DNA from: Amycolatopsis sp. cg9
Lineage (GTDB): Bacteria; Actinomycetota; Actinomycetes; Mycobacteriales; Pseudonocardiaceae
Direction of reading: 5' to 3'
Assembly (NCBI RefSeq): GCF_041346945.1
Contig: NZ_CP166850.1
Location: 1,116,001 to 1,180,000, forward strand
Length of the DNA: 64,000 nt
The notes beneath the pieces were generated by a model. It was not told the DNA's origin and did no database searches. It saw only the letters and a list, made by a program, of their open reading frames with translations. Both the position numbers and the translations under genes were made by a program. Shown one piece after another: positions 1 to 8,101 of this stretch (position 1 is the stretch's first letter; each line of letters begins with the position of its first letter).

Positions 1-1695
1 GCCGACGCCGTCGAGCTGCTGAACCGGCTCGCCGGGGCGCGGGTCGCCCGGGAGCGGGCCGACGCCGAGCGGATCATCGCGGCGTGCGCGCGGCTGCCGC
101 TGGCCCTGCGGATCGCCGGCAGCAGGCTGGCCATCCGCCCGCACCTGCGGCTCGGCGAGCTGGCCGGCCGCCTCGAAGACGAAGTCCGACGGCTCGACGA
201 GCTGACCGTCAGCGACCTGGCCGTCCGCAGCAGCATCGCGTTGAGCTACGAAGGCCTCCGGCCGCCCGCGCGGCGCGCGTTCCGGCTGCTCGGCCGCTGC
301 CGCCTCGCCGACCTCCCGGCCTGGGCGGTGACGACGCTGATCGGCGCCCCGGAGGCCGACGAAGCCGTCGAAGAGCTCGTCGAGGCGAGCCTGCTGGAGG
401 CGCGCGGCGCGGACCCGGCCGGCGAGGGCCGCTACCGGATGCACGACCTCGTCCGGCTGTACGCGGCGGAGCTCGCCGAAGACACCGGCGGCCTCCGGAC
501 GGTGCTGTCGGCGACACTCGCCCTCGCCGACGCGGCCGCGGCCCGCCTGCCGCGCACGGTGCCGATGCCACCGCCGGCCGCTTCGCAGCTTCCCCAGCCG
601 TTGCCCGGCGAGCTGGTGGCGCGGCTGCTGGCGCGCCCGGACGACTGGTTCGCCGCCGAGCGCGCGAACCTCGTCCTGCTGATCGGGTGGCTGCCCGCCC
701 CGGACGCGGTGCGGTTGCTGGACAAGCTGAGCGTGTACTTGTACCTGCACGGCCAGTACGCGGAGATGCGCGCGGCGTACGAAACGGTGCTCGCCGCGAC
801 GGACGACCCGGCGGTCGCGCTGCTCGCCGAGGCGAACCTCGCGCTGTTGCGCCACGAACGCGGTCAGTACGAGGAGGCCGCGGCCGCGTACCGCCAATGC
901 GCGAAGGAGCTGGAAGCGCGTGGCGAACACCGCACCCACGCGTGGGTGACGGCCAACCTGGCCCACTGCCTGATCGGGCTCGGCGACGCCGAAGAAGCCT
1001 TGGCGACGGCGGCCCACGCGCGCGAACTGTTCACAGTGGACGGTCAACCGGAGCCGCTCCGCGTGCGCTCGGCGGAATCGGCGGCCCTCCTGCGGCTCGG
1101 CCGGGTGGCGGAAGCACGCGACGTCGACCGCATCGCACTGGCAGCGGCCCGCGAAACCGGCGACGCACGACAGATCGGCACGGCCCTGCACGGCTTGGCG
1201 TGGTCCTCGCTCCTGACCGGCGACGACGTCCAGGCGGCCGCGGCGATCGCGGAAGGGGTGGACCACTTGCGCCCGACACCGGCCCGTTCGGAGCTGGCGA
1301 AGTCGTTGCGCACCCTCGGCGCGATCTCCGCGGCAACGGGCGACCGCGACGGCGCGATGGCGGCGTTCGGAGAAGCCCGAGAGCTGGCAAGGGAACTGGA
1401 CGAGCGGCCACGCGAGCTGTCCTGCACCCGGGCACTGGCCGCGGGCTGGATCGGCGAAGGCCGCGCGGCGCAGGCGATCCCGGTCCTGCGGCAGTGCTTG
1501 ACGGAATTCCGCGAGATGGGCGGCCGCTCCGCGACAGGGCTGACGTGGCTCGTGCTGAGCCGAGCCTGCGACGCCGTCGGCGACGAGGTGGGCGCGGCAG
1601 AGGCGGCGGCGGAAGCGGAGCAGCACACCGACCCCCGCGACGCCAGCGCGGCAGCGCTGAGGCGGGCATTGCTGGCGCTTACCGAGCGGGTCTGA
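1..1695 (+). CDS. NB-ARC/TPR regulator (AfsR/SARP-like), C-terminal part
   Basis: The reading frame is open from the first base, so the 5' end lies outside the window; about 564 codons are visible. The N-terminal visible part carries a GLPL-type motif (RLPLALRIAGSRL, about residues 31-43), typical of the end of an NB-ARC/STAND ATPase. A winged-helix-like linker follows with an RMHDLVRLYA motif, and then a long helical region with repeated Ala-rich pairs that reads as TPR repeats. This is the layout of the C-terminal two thirds of AfsR/SARP-type or STAND transcriptional regulators. The DNA-binding or effector N-terminus is not visible, so the target is unknown. Family confident, exact type inferred. 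Confidence 0.8.
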   Translation, partial: ADAVELLNRLAGARVARERADAERIIAACARLPLALRIAGSRLAIRPHLRLGELAGRLEDEVRRLDELTVSDLAVRSSIALSYEGLRPPARRAFRLLGRCRLADLPAWAVTTLIGAPEADEAVEELVEASLLEARGADPAGEGRYRMHDLVRLYAAELAEDTGGLRTVLSATLALADAAAARLPRTVPMPPPAASQLPQPLPGELVARLLARPDDWFAAERANLVLLIGWLPAPDAVRLLDKLSVYLYLHGQYAEMRAAYETVLAATDDPAVALLAEANLALLRHERGQYEEAAAAYRQCAKELEARGEHRTHAWVTANLAHCLIGLGDAEEALATAAHARELFTVDGQPEPLRVRSAESAALLRLGRVAEARDVDRIALAAARETGDARQIGTALHGLAWSSLLTGDDVQAAAAIAEGVDHLRPTPARSELAKSLRTLGAISAATGDRDGAMAAFGEARELARELDERPRELSCTRALAAGWIGEGRAAQAIPVLRQCLTEFREMGGRSATGLTWLVLSRACDAVGDEVGAAEAAAEAEQHTDPRDASAAALRRALLALTERV

Positions 1696-2570
1696 GCCAG
1701 GGCGGCCGGCCTGGCGGGGCGCAGCTGCCGCTCTTGCGGCCCGGTCGGCGCCGGTCGGTTGCCCAGCCGGTGCCTGCCCAGCTGCGCCACCAGACTCCCG
1801 CCCAGCCGATGCTCGCCCCTCGAAAGCACCGCCTGGCTCACCGGCCAGCCGATGTCCACACCCCCGGCAGCATCGCCAGACCTTCCCCCGGCCGACGCTC
1901 GCCCCGCGCCGGGGTACCAGCCCCGACTGCGGCGGCAGGACCACTGACCGGCCGGCACAGGCCCGCTGGACTCCCCAATCGGCTGGTGCTCCCCGCCCGT
2001 GGTCTCCACTGACCAGCGCGGGCTCTCCAACCCAAAGGCCGGCACGCCCCTCCGCCAGGCCCCCGCCCAACCACCGGTCGCCCCAGCAGCACCGCCAGAC
2101 TTCCCCCCCGGCCGAAGCTCGCCCCCAAAGTCCTGCCCGGCGCCCCTCCGGCCGTTGTGCGCCCCCAGCAGCACCGCCTGCCCCCCGCCCGGCCGATGCC
2201 CGCCCCCAAAGCCCCAGCCAGGCCCCTCCGGCCGAACACACGCCCCGGCCAACACCACCCGCCCCCGTCCAACCAACGCTCGCCCCCAGCGGCACCGGCC
2301 AGACCCCCGCCCAGCCGATGCCCGCACCCGCAGCACCGCCGTCCCCTCCCCCTCAGGACCGCGCCCCCGAGTCCTCCCCGGCTCGGCTGCGCGTTCCCTC
2401 TGGGCCGGGTGGTGCCGCCCCCTCGCGGCACCACCTCCACGCCCACGGGCGCCGGGCAGGGATCTGACCGGCGCCACCCCCAGCGGACCGGCAGCGCGCG
2501 CCAGCGCACCAGGGTCCCCCCGTTGGGTCGATAGTTGCCGACGCCGCCACACGGAACGCACACAAAACGG
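1696..2570. repeat. Non-coding, C-rich region with degenerate tandem repeats of about 80 bp
   Basis: No convincing gene is present in this stretch between two convergent genes. It is extremely C-rich on the plus strand and contains imperfect repeats. The core CCGAAGCTCGCCCCCAAAG at 2112 recurs as CCGATGCCCGCCCCCAAAG at 2193 and as CCAACGCTCGCCCCCAG at 2273, about 80 bp apart. A second marker, GCCCCTCCGGCCG, occurs at 2142 and 2222, again 80 bp apart. Looser copies lie near 1806, 1900 and 2315. Frames here are open on both strands but have no homologous-looking protein, only Pro/Arg/Gly-rich composition, so I do not call a gene. Confidence 0.6.
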
Positions 2571-2603
2571 CGGAGGCCCCTCGGGAATCCCGAGAGGCCT
2601 CCG
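2571..2603 (-). terminator. Rho-independent terminator of manA operon
   Basis: A near-perfect inverted repeat (arms CGGAGGCC and GGCCTCCG, extended by CTCGGGA/TCCCGAG with one mismatch) lies 19 bp past the manA stop. On the minus strand it is followed by CCGTTTTGTG, a short T-run. It fits the end of the minus-strand mannose operon. Confidence 0.8.
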
Positions 2604-2622
2604 AACCGAGCCGAACGCGAAG

Positions 2623-3858
2623 TCAGTCTTCGCAGGTACCCGCGGTCGCGCGGAAAAGCTGCGCCCGCGCGCCGTCCAGCGGACGCACCCGGACCGGCGG
2701 GTCCGCCGCCGGAAGCCACACCGACTGGCCGCGCCGTAGCTCCACCTTCTCGCCGTCATCGGCCGTCACCAGCAGGTCACCGGCCGTGCACAACAGGATC
2801 TGGGGGCCGACGCTGTCTACCGAAATCTCGTCGTCCTGCCCCGCTGCCCACTCGACGCGCGACAGCTCGAACTCCGGCGCGTCCGTGCGGTACACCGACA
2901 GGCGCTCCCCGCCGTCGCCGCACTGGACCGGCATCTCGCCGCACGCGAAGTCGACCACGCGCAGGAGCTCGGGGACGTCCACGTGCTTCGGGGTCAGGCC
3001 GCACCGCAGGATGTTGTCCGAGTTCGCCAGGATCTCCACGGCCGTGCCGTGCAGGTACAGGTGCAGGTTGCCGGCCGGCAGGTAGATCGCCTCGCCCGCG
3101 CGCAACGTCAGCCGGTTCAGCAGCAACGCCGCCAGCACGCCCGCGTCACGCGGGTGCGCCTCCCCGAGCTCCAGGATGGTCCGGCACTCGACCGCGAACT
3201 CGCCGTGCTCCTGGACGTGCCGGACGCACGCGTCGAGCACCTCCGGCAGCAGCGAGTCGAGCGACGCCTGCGGCAGCGTGATCCACGTCGTGAACAGCGC
3301 CCGCAGCCCGGACGGGTCCGGCTGCGCCTCGAGCAGCCCGGTGTACTTCGCCAGCCCCGGCGTCTCGATCGCCTTGAGCAGCTTCACCGTGCGGTCCGGA
3401 GCGCGGAACCCGGCCAGCGCGTGGAACTCCGTCAGCGCGCAGACCAGCTCCGGCTTCGCCGTCGGGTCCGGGTAGTTGCGGTTCGAGGCGTCCCGCGGGA
3501 TGCCCAGCCGCTCCTCGCGGGCGTGCCCCTCCGCGGCCTGCGCCGCCGACGGGTGCGCCTGCATCGACAGCGGTTCCTCCGCCGCGAGGATCTTCAACAG
3601 GAACGGGAGCCGCCCGCCCCACCGCTTCGCGCACTTCTCGCCGAGCTGCGTCACCGGGTCGGCGTCCACCAGCTCCAGCAGGCTTCGCTCGGTGCCGTCC
3701 GGGCCGATCACGTGCGACGGGTCGCCCGGGTGGGCACCCATCCACAGCTCGGCCTCGGGGTGCGGCGCGGGTACCGGGCGGCCCAGCAGCTCGGGGATCG
3801 CCGTCCGCGATCCCCAGGCGTAGGGCCGCACCGCGTTGCGCAGCAGCTCCACTGTCAC
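2623..3858 (-). CDS. manA: Mannose-6-phosphate isomerase, class I
   Basis: Cytoplasmic zinc enzyme that interconverts fructose-6-phosphate and mannose-6-phosphate, the entry to GDP-mannose and mannosylated envelope lipids. The 411 residues match the family length. Recognisable features are the AYGWG-like start region (YAWGS, residues 13-17), the zinc-site QAHP motif at about 100-103, KPE near 134, and the C-terminal cupin segment with NLHLYLHGTAVEI around 255-270. The start is GTG with a GGAG five bases upstream. It is the last gene of a minus-strand run after manB, Trm112-like and SIS-domain genes, the same order seen around manA in mycobacteria. Confident. Confidence 0.95.
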   Translation of the reverse strand: MTVELLRNAVRPYAWGSRTAIPELLGRPVPAPHPEAELWMGAHPGDPSHVIGPDGTERSLLELVDADPVTQLGEKCAKRWGGRLPFLLKILAAEEPLSMQAHPSAAQAAEGHAREERLGIPRDASNRNYPDPTAKPELVCALTEFHALAGFRAPDRTVKLLKAIETPGLAKYTGLLEAQPDPSGLRALFTTWITLPQASLDSLLPEVLDACVRHVQEHGEFAVECRTILELGEAHPRDAGVLAALLLNRLTLRAGEAIYLPAGNLHLYLHGTAVEILANSDNILRCGLTPKHVDVPELLRVVDFACGEMPVQCGDGGERLSVYRTDAPEFELSRVEWAAGQDDEISVDSVGPQILLCTAGDLLVTADDGEKVELRRGQSVWLPAADPPVRVRPLDGARAQLFRATAGTCED

Positions 3859-3876
3859 CTCAACTCCACTCCTTCG

Positions 3877-3896
3877 GCACCGGCCGGGGCCGGTGC
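3877..3896. other. Intercistronic GC hairpin
   Basis: Perfect 9-bp inverted repeat GCACCGGCC / GGCCGGTGC separated by two bases, located between the SIS-domain gene and manA on the minus strand. There is no T-run. It could be a weak processing or attenuation structure; no function is assigned. Confidence 0.4.
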
Positions 3897-3906
3897 TCGG
3901 CGGGTC

Positions 3907-5001
3907 TCACGCCGTCGCGGGCGCGTAGCGGCCTGCGCCGCCGATGCTGCCCGCCGCCAGCCCGAGGTAGACCGCCGCCAGTTCGAACCGCAGCGCCAGC
4001 ACCGCGGCCCGCACGATTTCGTCGGCCTCGATCTCCTCGGCCGGGGCGATGACGTCCGCACCCGGCAGCAGGTCCTCGGCCTGGTACCGCGCCGCGTCCG
4101 TCGCCGGACCGGTGCGCACCGAGAGCAGCAGCACCCGGGTGGGGATGTCACCAGAGGGATCGTCCGGATCAGCGAAGATGTCACGCTCGGAGCCCCCCGA
4201 TTGCGCCGCTCGCCGCAATGCGGGCCGCGCCAGGGCCTGACGATAGTCCTCGACGTCGCAGACCATGGCCGCGTGCGCGGCGAAGGCGTGCGCCGCGTGC
4301 TCGCCCACGGCGACCGCGACCGGGTCCAGCCCCCACAGCAGCGGCACCCGGTCGGCGACCCGCAGCGCGAGCGCCTTCGCCGGGTTCGCGAACGACTCCC
4401 GGGCCAGGTAGTCCTTCTCGGCCTCCAGGTCGAGCTGGTCGGCCAGCACCTGGACGTCGGAGATCAGCAGTCCCAGCGCGTTCGCCGTGAGCAGCCCGGC
4501 GGCCAGGCCGCGCGGGAACGCCAGCTCGGGCGGCACCGGGACGCGCGGTGCCAGCAGCACACCCTTGCCCGCCACCGCGGCCGCCACCGGGCCCTCCGCG
4601 GGCGCGGACAGCACCACCGAAGCGCCGTAGCGGGCAGCGCGCTCCAGCGACGCGGCGAGCTCGCGGTCGCCGGGGTCGTCGGTGTGCGCGAAAACGACGT
4701 CGAGCGCGCCGATCCAGCTCGGCACGACCTCGGCGACGACCACCGGGACCGGGCACGAAGGCGTCAGGAGGGCGGCCAGCAGCCGCGTGAGCGTGCGGGA
4801 CACGCCCGGCCGGTCGATGAGCACGACGGCACGCGGGCGGCCCATGTCGAGCCGCTCGGACAGCTCCAGCTCGGCGGCGAGCTCGGCGGTCGCCCGCACC
4901 TGGGCGCCGGCCATCGCGGCGGCCCGCAGCAGCCCCGCGCTGTCGGCCTCGGCCAGCCGCGCCGGGTCGTCGAGCAGGGTGTCGTCAAGCACTGTCGGCA
5001 T
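3907..5001 (-). CDS. SIS-domain sugar-phosphate isomerase-like protein
   Basis: 364 residues from the ATG at 5001 (protein begins MPTVLDDTLL). The longer open frame upstream would run into the preceding gene, and this ATG overlaps that gene by 17 bp. The sequence fits the actinobacterial family related to bifunctional phosphoglucose/phosphomannose isomerases, the neighbour of manA in mycobacteria (Rv3256c type). The N-terminal half has a SIS-like fold pattern (SGLLRAAAMAGAQVR, then a hydrophobic VVAEVVPSWIGALDVVF segment) and the C-terminal half is the PGI-like part. Whether it is catalytically active is not established from sequence; context argues for sugar-phosphate isomerisation in mannose metabolism. 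Confidence 0.75.
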   Translation of the reverse strand: MPTVLDDTLLDDPARLAEADSAGLLRAAAMAGAQVRATAELAAELELSERLDMGRPRAVVLIDRPGVSRTLTRLLAALLTPSCPVPVVVAEVVPSWIGALDVVFAHTDDPGDRELAASLERAARYGASVVLSAPAEGPVAAAVAGKGVLLAPRVPVPPELAFPRGLAAGLLTANALGLLISDVQVLADQLDLEAEKDYLARESFANPAKALALRVADRVPLLWGLDPVAVAVGEHAAHAFAAHAAMVCDVEDYRQALARPALRRAAQSGGSERDIFADPDDPSGDIPTRVLLLSVRTGPATDAARYQAEDLLPGADVIAPAEEIEADEIVRAAVLALRFELAAVYLGLAAGSIGGAGRYAPATA

Positions 5002-5206
5002 CGGAAGTTCCGTTGGTGCCCGGTTGTGTCGCCTCGTCGAGGAGCAGCACCGGGATCCCGTCACGCACCGGGTACACCCGGCCGCACTCGGTGCACGTCA
5101 GCGCGTCGGCCTCGGGATCGTCCGGTGCGCCGGGGCGCAACGGGGCGTGATCCGGCGACGGGCACGCCAAGATCTCGAGGAGCTGGGCGTCGAGCGTGAT
5201 GGCCAT
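4985..5206 (-). CDS. Trm112-like zinc-ribbon protein
   Basis: 73 residues of the Trm112/UPF0434 family. The protein begins MAITLDAQLLEILACPSPDHAPL and carries a second Cys pair in CTECGRVYPVRDGIPVLL, the family signature; one Cys is replaced in the first half (CPSPDH rather than CPxC). In eukaryotes and archaea Trm112 activates methyltransferases; the bacterial role is unknown. It sits between manB and the SIS-domain gene and overlaps the latter by 17 bp. SD sequence GGAGG precedes the ATG. Confidence 0.88.
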   Translation of the reverse strand: MAITLDAQLLEILACPSPDHAPLRPGAPDDPEADALTCTECGRVYPVRDGIPVLLLDEATQPGTNGTSDADSA

Positions 5207-5230
5207 GGTTCCTCCATACCACGCGGGGCA

Positions 5231-5258
5231 CTGTGCTGAAGAGCACTTCAGGACACAG
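5231..5258. other. Imperfect hairpin between manB and the Trm112-like gene
   Basis: Arms CTGTG-CTGAAG and CTTCAG-CACAG pair with a 4-base loop and a 2-base bulge. A second short repeat, CCCCTA/TAGGGG, lies next to it (about 5267-5288). Neither is followed by a T-run on the minus strand, so a regulatory or RNA-processing role is as likely as termination. Confidence 0.35.
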
Positions 5259-5292
5259 TTCGGCCCCTAGGCACCCTTCTTAGGGGGTGGGG

Positions 5293-6648
5293 TCAGTTGC
5301 GGATGATCGCGAGCACTTCGTCCACCAGGCCCTGCACGGCCTCGGCGTTCGCGGCCTCGACGTTCAGGCGGAGCAGCGGTTCGGTGTTCGACGGGCGCAG
5401 GTTGAACCAGGCGCCACCCGGCAGCTGCACGGTGAGGCCGTCCAGCTCGTCGATCTCGACACCGGAGCGGGCGCCGAAGGCGTCCTTGACGGCCATCATC
5501 TTGGCGACCTGGTCGTCGACCGTGGAGTTGATCTCACCCGAGGCCGCGTAGCGCGAGTACGCGCTGGTCAGCTCCGAGAGCGGGCCGTTCTGCTCGCCGA
5601 GGGCGGCGAGGACGTGCAGCGCCGCCAGCATGCCGGTGTCGGCGCGCCAGAAGTCGCGGAAGTAGTAGTGCGCGGAGTGCTCGCCGCCGAAGATGGCGCC
5701 GGTGCGGGCCATCTCGGCCTTGATGAACGAGTGGCCGACGCGGGTGCGGACCGGCTTGCCGCCGTGCTCGGCGACGATCTCCGGCACGCCCTTGGACGTG
5801 ATCAGGTTGTGGATGATCGTGCCGCCCGGGTCCTTCGCCAGCTCGCGGACGGCGACCAGCGCGGTGATCGCGCTCGGCGAAACCGGCTCGCCGCGCTCGT
5901 CGACGATGAAGCAGCGGTCCGCGTCGCCGTCGAACGCGACGCCGGCGTCCGCGCCGACCTCGCGCACCTTCGCCTGCAGGTCGACGATGTTCTTCGGGTC
6001 GAGCGGGTTGGCCTCGTGGTTCGGGAAGGTGCCGTCGAGCTCGAAGTACATCGGCACGATGTCGATGGGCAGCCCGGCGAACACTGTCGGGACGGTGTGC
6101 CCGCCCATGCCGTTGCCCGCGTCGACGACGATCTTCAGCGGCCGGCTGCCGGACAGGTCGACCAGGTTGCGCAGGTAGGCGGCGTAGTCGGCGAGGACGT
6201 CCCGCTCGGTCACCGAACCGCGCTGGCCCTCGAACCCGGGGACGCCCTGCTCGACGGTGTCGCGGATCTCGGCGAGCCCGGTGTCCTGGCCGACCGGGGA
6301 CGCGCCGGCGCGGCACAGCTTGATGCCGTTGTACTTGGCCGGGTTGTGGCTGGCGGTGAACATCGCGCCCGGCAGGTTGAGCGAGCCCGACGCGAAGTAC
6401 AGCTGGTCGGTGCTGGCCAGGCCGATGCTGACGACGTCGAGGCCCTGCGAGGTGACGCCCTCGGCGAAGGCCGCGGACAGCTGCGGCGAGGAGTCGCGCA
6501 TGTCGTGGCCGATCACCACCGACGGCGCCTCGGGCTTGATGAGCAGGGCGAATGCGGCGCCGAAGTCGCGGACGAGGTCCGCGTCGAGCTGCTCGCCGAC
6601 CACGCCGCGAATGTCGTAGGCCTTCACGATGCCCGAAAGGTCTGACAC
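5293..6648 (-). CDS. manB: Phosphomannomutase/phosphoglucomutase
   Basis: Converts mannose-6-phosphate to mannose-1-phosphate (and often glucose phosphates) through a phosphoserine. 451 residues, normal for the alpha-D-phosphohexomutase family. The phosphoserine loop TASHNP is at residues 98-103, the metal-binding loop FDGDADR at about 238-244, and the C-terminal sugar-phosphate loop RPSNTEPLLR is present. First gene of the manB / Trm112-like / SIS / manA run, and just downstream of DUF3499 on the same strand. Together with ManA it supplies GDP-mannose precursors. Confidence 0.95.
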   Translation of the reverse strand: MSDLSGIVKAYDIRGVVGEQLDADLVRDFGAAFALLIKPEAPSVVIGHDMRDSSPQLSAAFAEGVTSQGLDVVSIGLASTDQLYFASGSLNLPGAMFTASHNPAKYNGIKLCRAGASPVGQDTGLAEIRDTVEQGVPGFEGQRGSVTERDVLADYAAYLRNLVDLSGSRPLKIVVDAGNGMGGHTVPTVFAGLPIDIVPMYFELDGTFPNHEANPLDPKNIVDLQAKVREVGADAGVAFDGDADRCFIVDERGEPVSPSAITALVAVRELAKDPGGTIIHNLITSKGVPEIVAEHGGKPVRTRVGHSFIKAEMARTGAIFGGEHSAHYYFRDFWRADTGMLAALHVLAALGEQNGPLSELTSAYSRYAASGEINSTVDDQVAKMMAVKDAFGARSGVEIDELDGLTVQLPGGAWFNLRPSNTEPLLRLNVEAANAEAVQGLVDEVLAIIRN

Positions 6649-6728
6649 GCCGTCTCCCCGCGATTAGTCGTCCTGGCGCCCGCTGCGCCGCGCGGAAAGC
6701 CTACCGGCGGTGGTGGTGGGCGACGCGC

Positions 6729-7082
6729 TCAGGCGCGGCCGGGGAGGACACGCAGGTGGCCGCGGCGCCCGGACGGGCCCTCCGGCTCGGGCGCGGGAGC
6801 CGGTTTGTCGGAGCGGCCGGCCTCGCGCACGGCCTCGGCCAGCGCCGTCAGCTCGTCCGCCGACGGGTCCGGCGCGGCGAAGGCGCCTTCGTGCCGGACG
6901 ACTTCCCAGCCCTTGGGGACGGTCAGCCGCAGCGCGTGGGCTTCGCAGAGGTCGTAGGAGTGCGGCTCGGAAGCGGTGGCCAGGGGGCCGACGACGGCGG
7001 TGGAGTCGCTGTAGGCATACGTCAGCGTGGCCACAGCCGGCTCGAGACAGCCGGTACGCGAACACTTCCGTACGTTCCGCAC
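6729..7082 (-). CDS. DUF3499 family protein
   Basis: 117 residues from GTG at 7082. The conserved N-terminal part CSRTGC followed by PAVATLTYAYSDSTAVVGPL, and the downstream YDLCEAHA, give four Cys/His-type ligands, so a small metal-binding fold is plausible. The family is found next to manB in actinobacteria. I chose GTG 7082 because a TATCGT -10 hexamer (minus strand, 7091-7096) ends 8 bases before it and no SD is visible, so the mRNA is probably leaderless. Function unknown. Confidence 0.8.
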   Translation of the reverse strand: MRNVRKCSRTGCLEPAVATLTYAYSDSTAVVGPLATASEPHSYDLCEAHALRLTVPKGWEVVRHEGAFAAPDPSADELTALAEAVREAGRSDKPAPAPEPEGPSGRRGHLRVLPGRA

Positions 7083-7161
7083 GATCCGAAACGATAGCGC
7101 GTCGCCGCAAGCTAGTAGGAGCGACACGCGCTGGGACGTGCCGACCGCATAGACTTCCGGG

Positions 7162-7626
7162 GTGGCGACGGCTCGTGACTACCGACAGCGGCGGCGCCTG
7201 CGAAGGGACCGGCACGGCCGGGGCCTGCGCGGGACGCTGTACCCGGCGACCCTGCCCGCCGCCGCGAGCCGCGCGGAACGCTTCGACGCGCTGGTCCTGG
7301 ACGCGCTCGAACCGATCGAGGCCCGCTGGCGCCACGAGCTGACGAAGCTCGACGTGGCGGTGGACGACGTCCCGGAGATCCGCGAGAACGGCCACTCCCC
7401 GGCGGACGGCGTCCTGCACGACGGCGCGGTGCCGCTGTCGCGCCTGGTCCCGGCGGGCGTGGACCGCACGGGCCTGCCGACGCGCGCCCGGATCGTGCTG
7501 TACCGGCGGCCGCTGGAGGCGCGGGCGAAGGACCCGTCGGAGCTGGCCGAGCTGGTGCACGACGTGCTGGTCGAGCAGGTGGCCGGCTACCTGGGCGTGG
7601 AACCGGACGTCATCGAAGGCGAGTGA
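7162..7626 (+). CDS. Zincin-like metallopeptidase family protein without HExxH
   Basis: 154 residues, related to the small actinobacterial 'metallopeptidase family' (Rv3259 type) found divergent from DUF3499. The position that is HExxH in active zincins reads HDVLVEQ near residues 134-140, so the catalytic Glu is replaced by Asp and the second His by Glu or another residue. It may be inactive or use a different chemistry. The GTG at 7162 follows a TAGACT hexamer (7150-7155) by six bases, so a leaderless start is likely. The N-terminus is very basic (RRRLRRDRHGR). Confidence 0.7.
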   Translation: MATARDYRQRRRLRRDRHGRGLRGTLYPATLPAAASRAERFDALVLDALEPIEARWRHELTKLDVAVDDVPEIRENGHSPADGVLHDGAVPLSRLVPAGVDRTGLPTRARIVLYRRPLEARAKDPSELAELVHDVLVEQVAGYLGVEPDVIEGE

Positions 7627-7627
7627 C

Positions 7628-8101
7628 CTACCGGACCGGTCCCCGCTCGTCGACGGAGTGCGTGGGCTCGCCCAGGAACGCGTCGGCGGGCAGCTCGCCG
7701 AAGCCGACGTTGAACGTGTCCAGCCAGTACGACCAGTCCTGCCTGCCCGCCGCGCTGCTGAAGCGGTAGTTGAGCCGCCAGCGCACCCACTCGCCCGGCG
7801 CGAGCTTCACCGCAGGCGGGCGCCGCTCGCGGGGCGGGAGGCCGAACAGCTCGCCGACCCGGGGCAGCACCCGCAGCCGGCCGTCCGCTTCCCGCAGGTC
7901 CACAGCCACGTCCCGGAGGTTCTCCACCGACGCGACCGGCGCGAACCCGTCCTCTTCACGCATCCGCACCACGTGCGCGACCCGGCCCGGCAACGCGGGC
8001 AGCGCGAAGCCGGCCGGGGCCGCGTTCCGGACCGCCGCGGCCGGGCCACCGCGCGAGTGCTTCGTCCACGACACGCGGACCCATTGCGCGGTGATCGTCA
8101 C
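7628..8101 (-). CDS. Conserved hypothetical protein following the GT2 gene
   Basis: 157 residues. The GTG at 8101 overlaps the stop of the upstream glycosyltransferase in a GTGA arrangement, so the two are translationally coupled. No signal peptide or membrane segment is seen. The C-terminal part (WVRWRLNYRFSSAAGRQDWS) is rich in aromatic residues and looks like a beta-rich domain. I do not recognise the family. Coupling suggests it works with the glycosyltransferase. The much longer open frame extending to 11056 in this register is an artefact of GC bias. Confidence 0.65.
   Translation of the reverse strand: MTITAQWVRVSWTKHSRGGPAAAVRNAAPAGFALPALPGRVAHVVRMREEDGFAPVASVENLRDVAVDLREADGRLRVLPRVGELFGLPPRERRPPAVKLAPGEWVRWRLNYRFSSAAGRQDWSYWLDTFNVGFGELPADAFLGEPTHSVDERGPVR

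Noticed and set aside
2983..5199. 738-codon open frame on the plus strand opposite manA and the SIS gene
   Set aside because: Arg/Gln/Val-rich composition with no motif; it is the antisense shadow of well-recognised minus-strand genes in very GC-rich DNA.
5267..5288. CCCCTA...TAGGGG hairpin as terminator of manB
   Set aside because: Six-bp stem with long loop, no T-run, and the next gene follows on the same strand at close distance.
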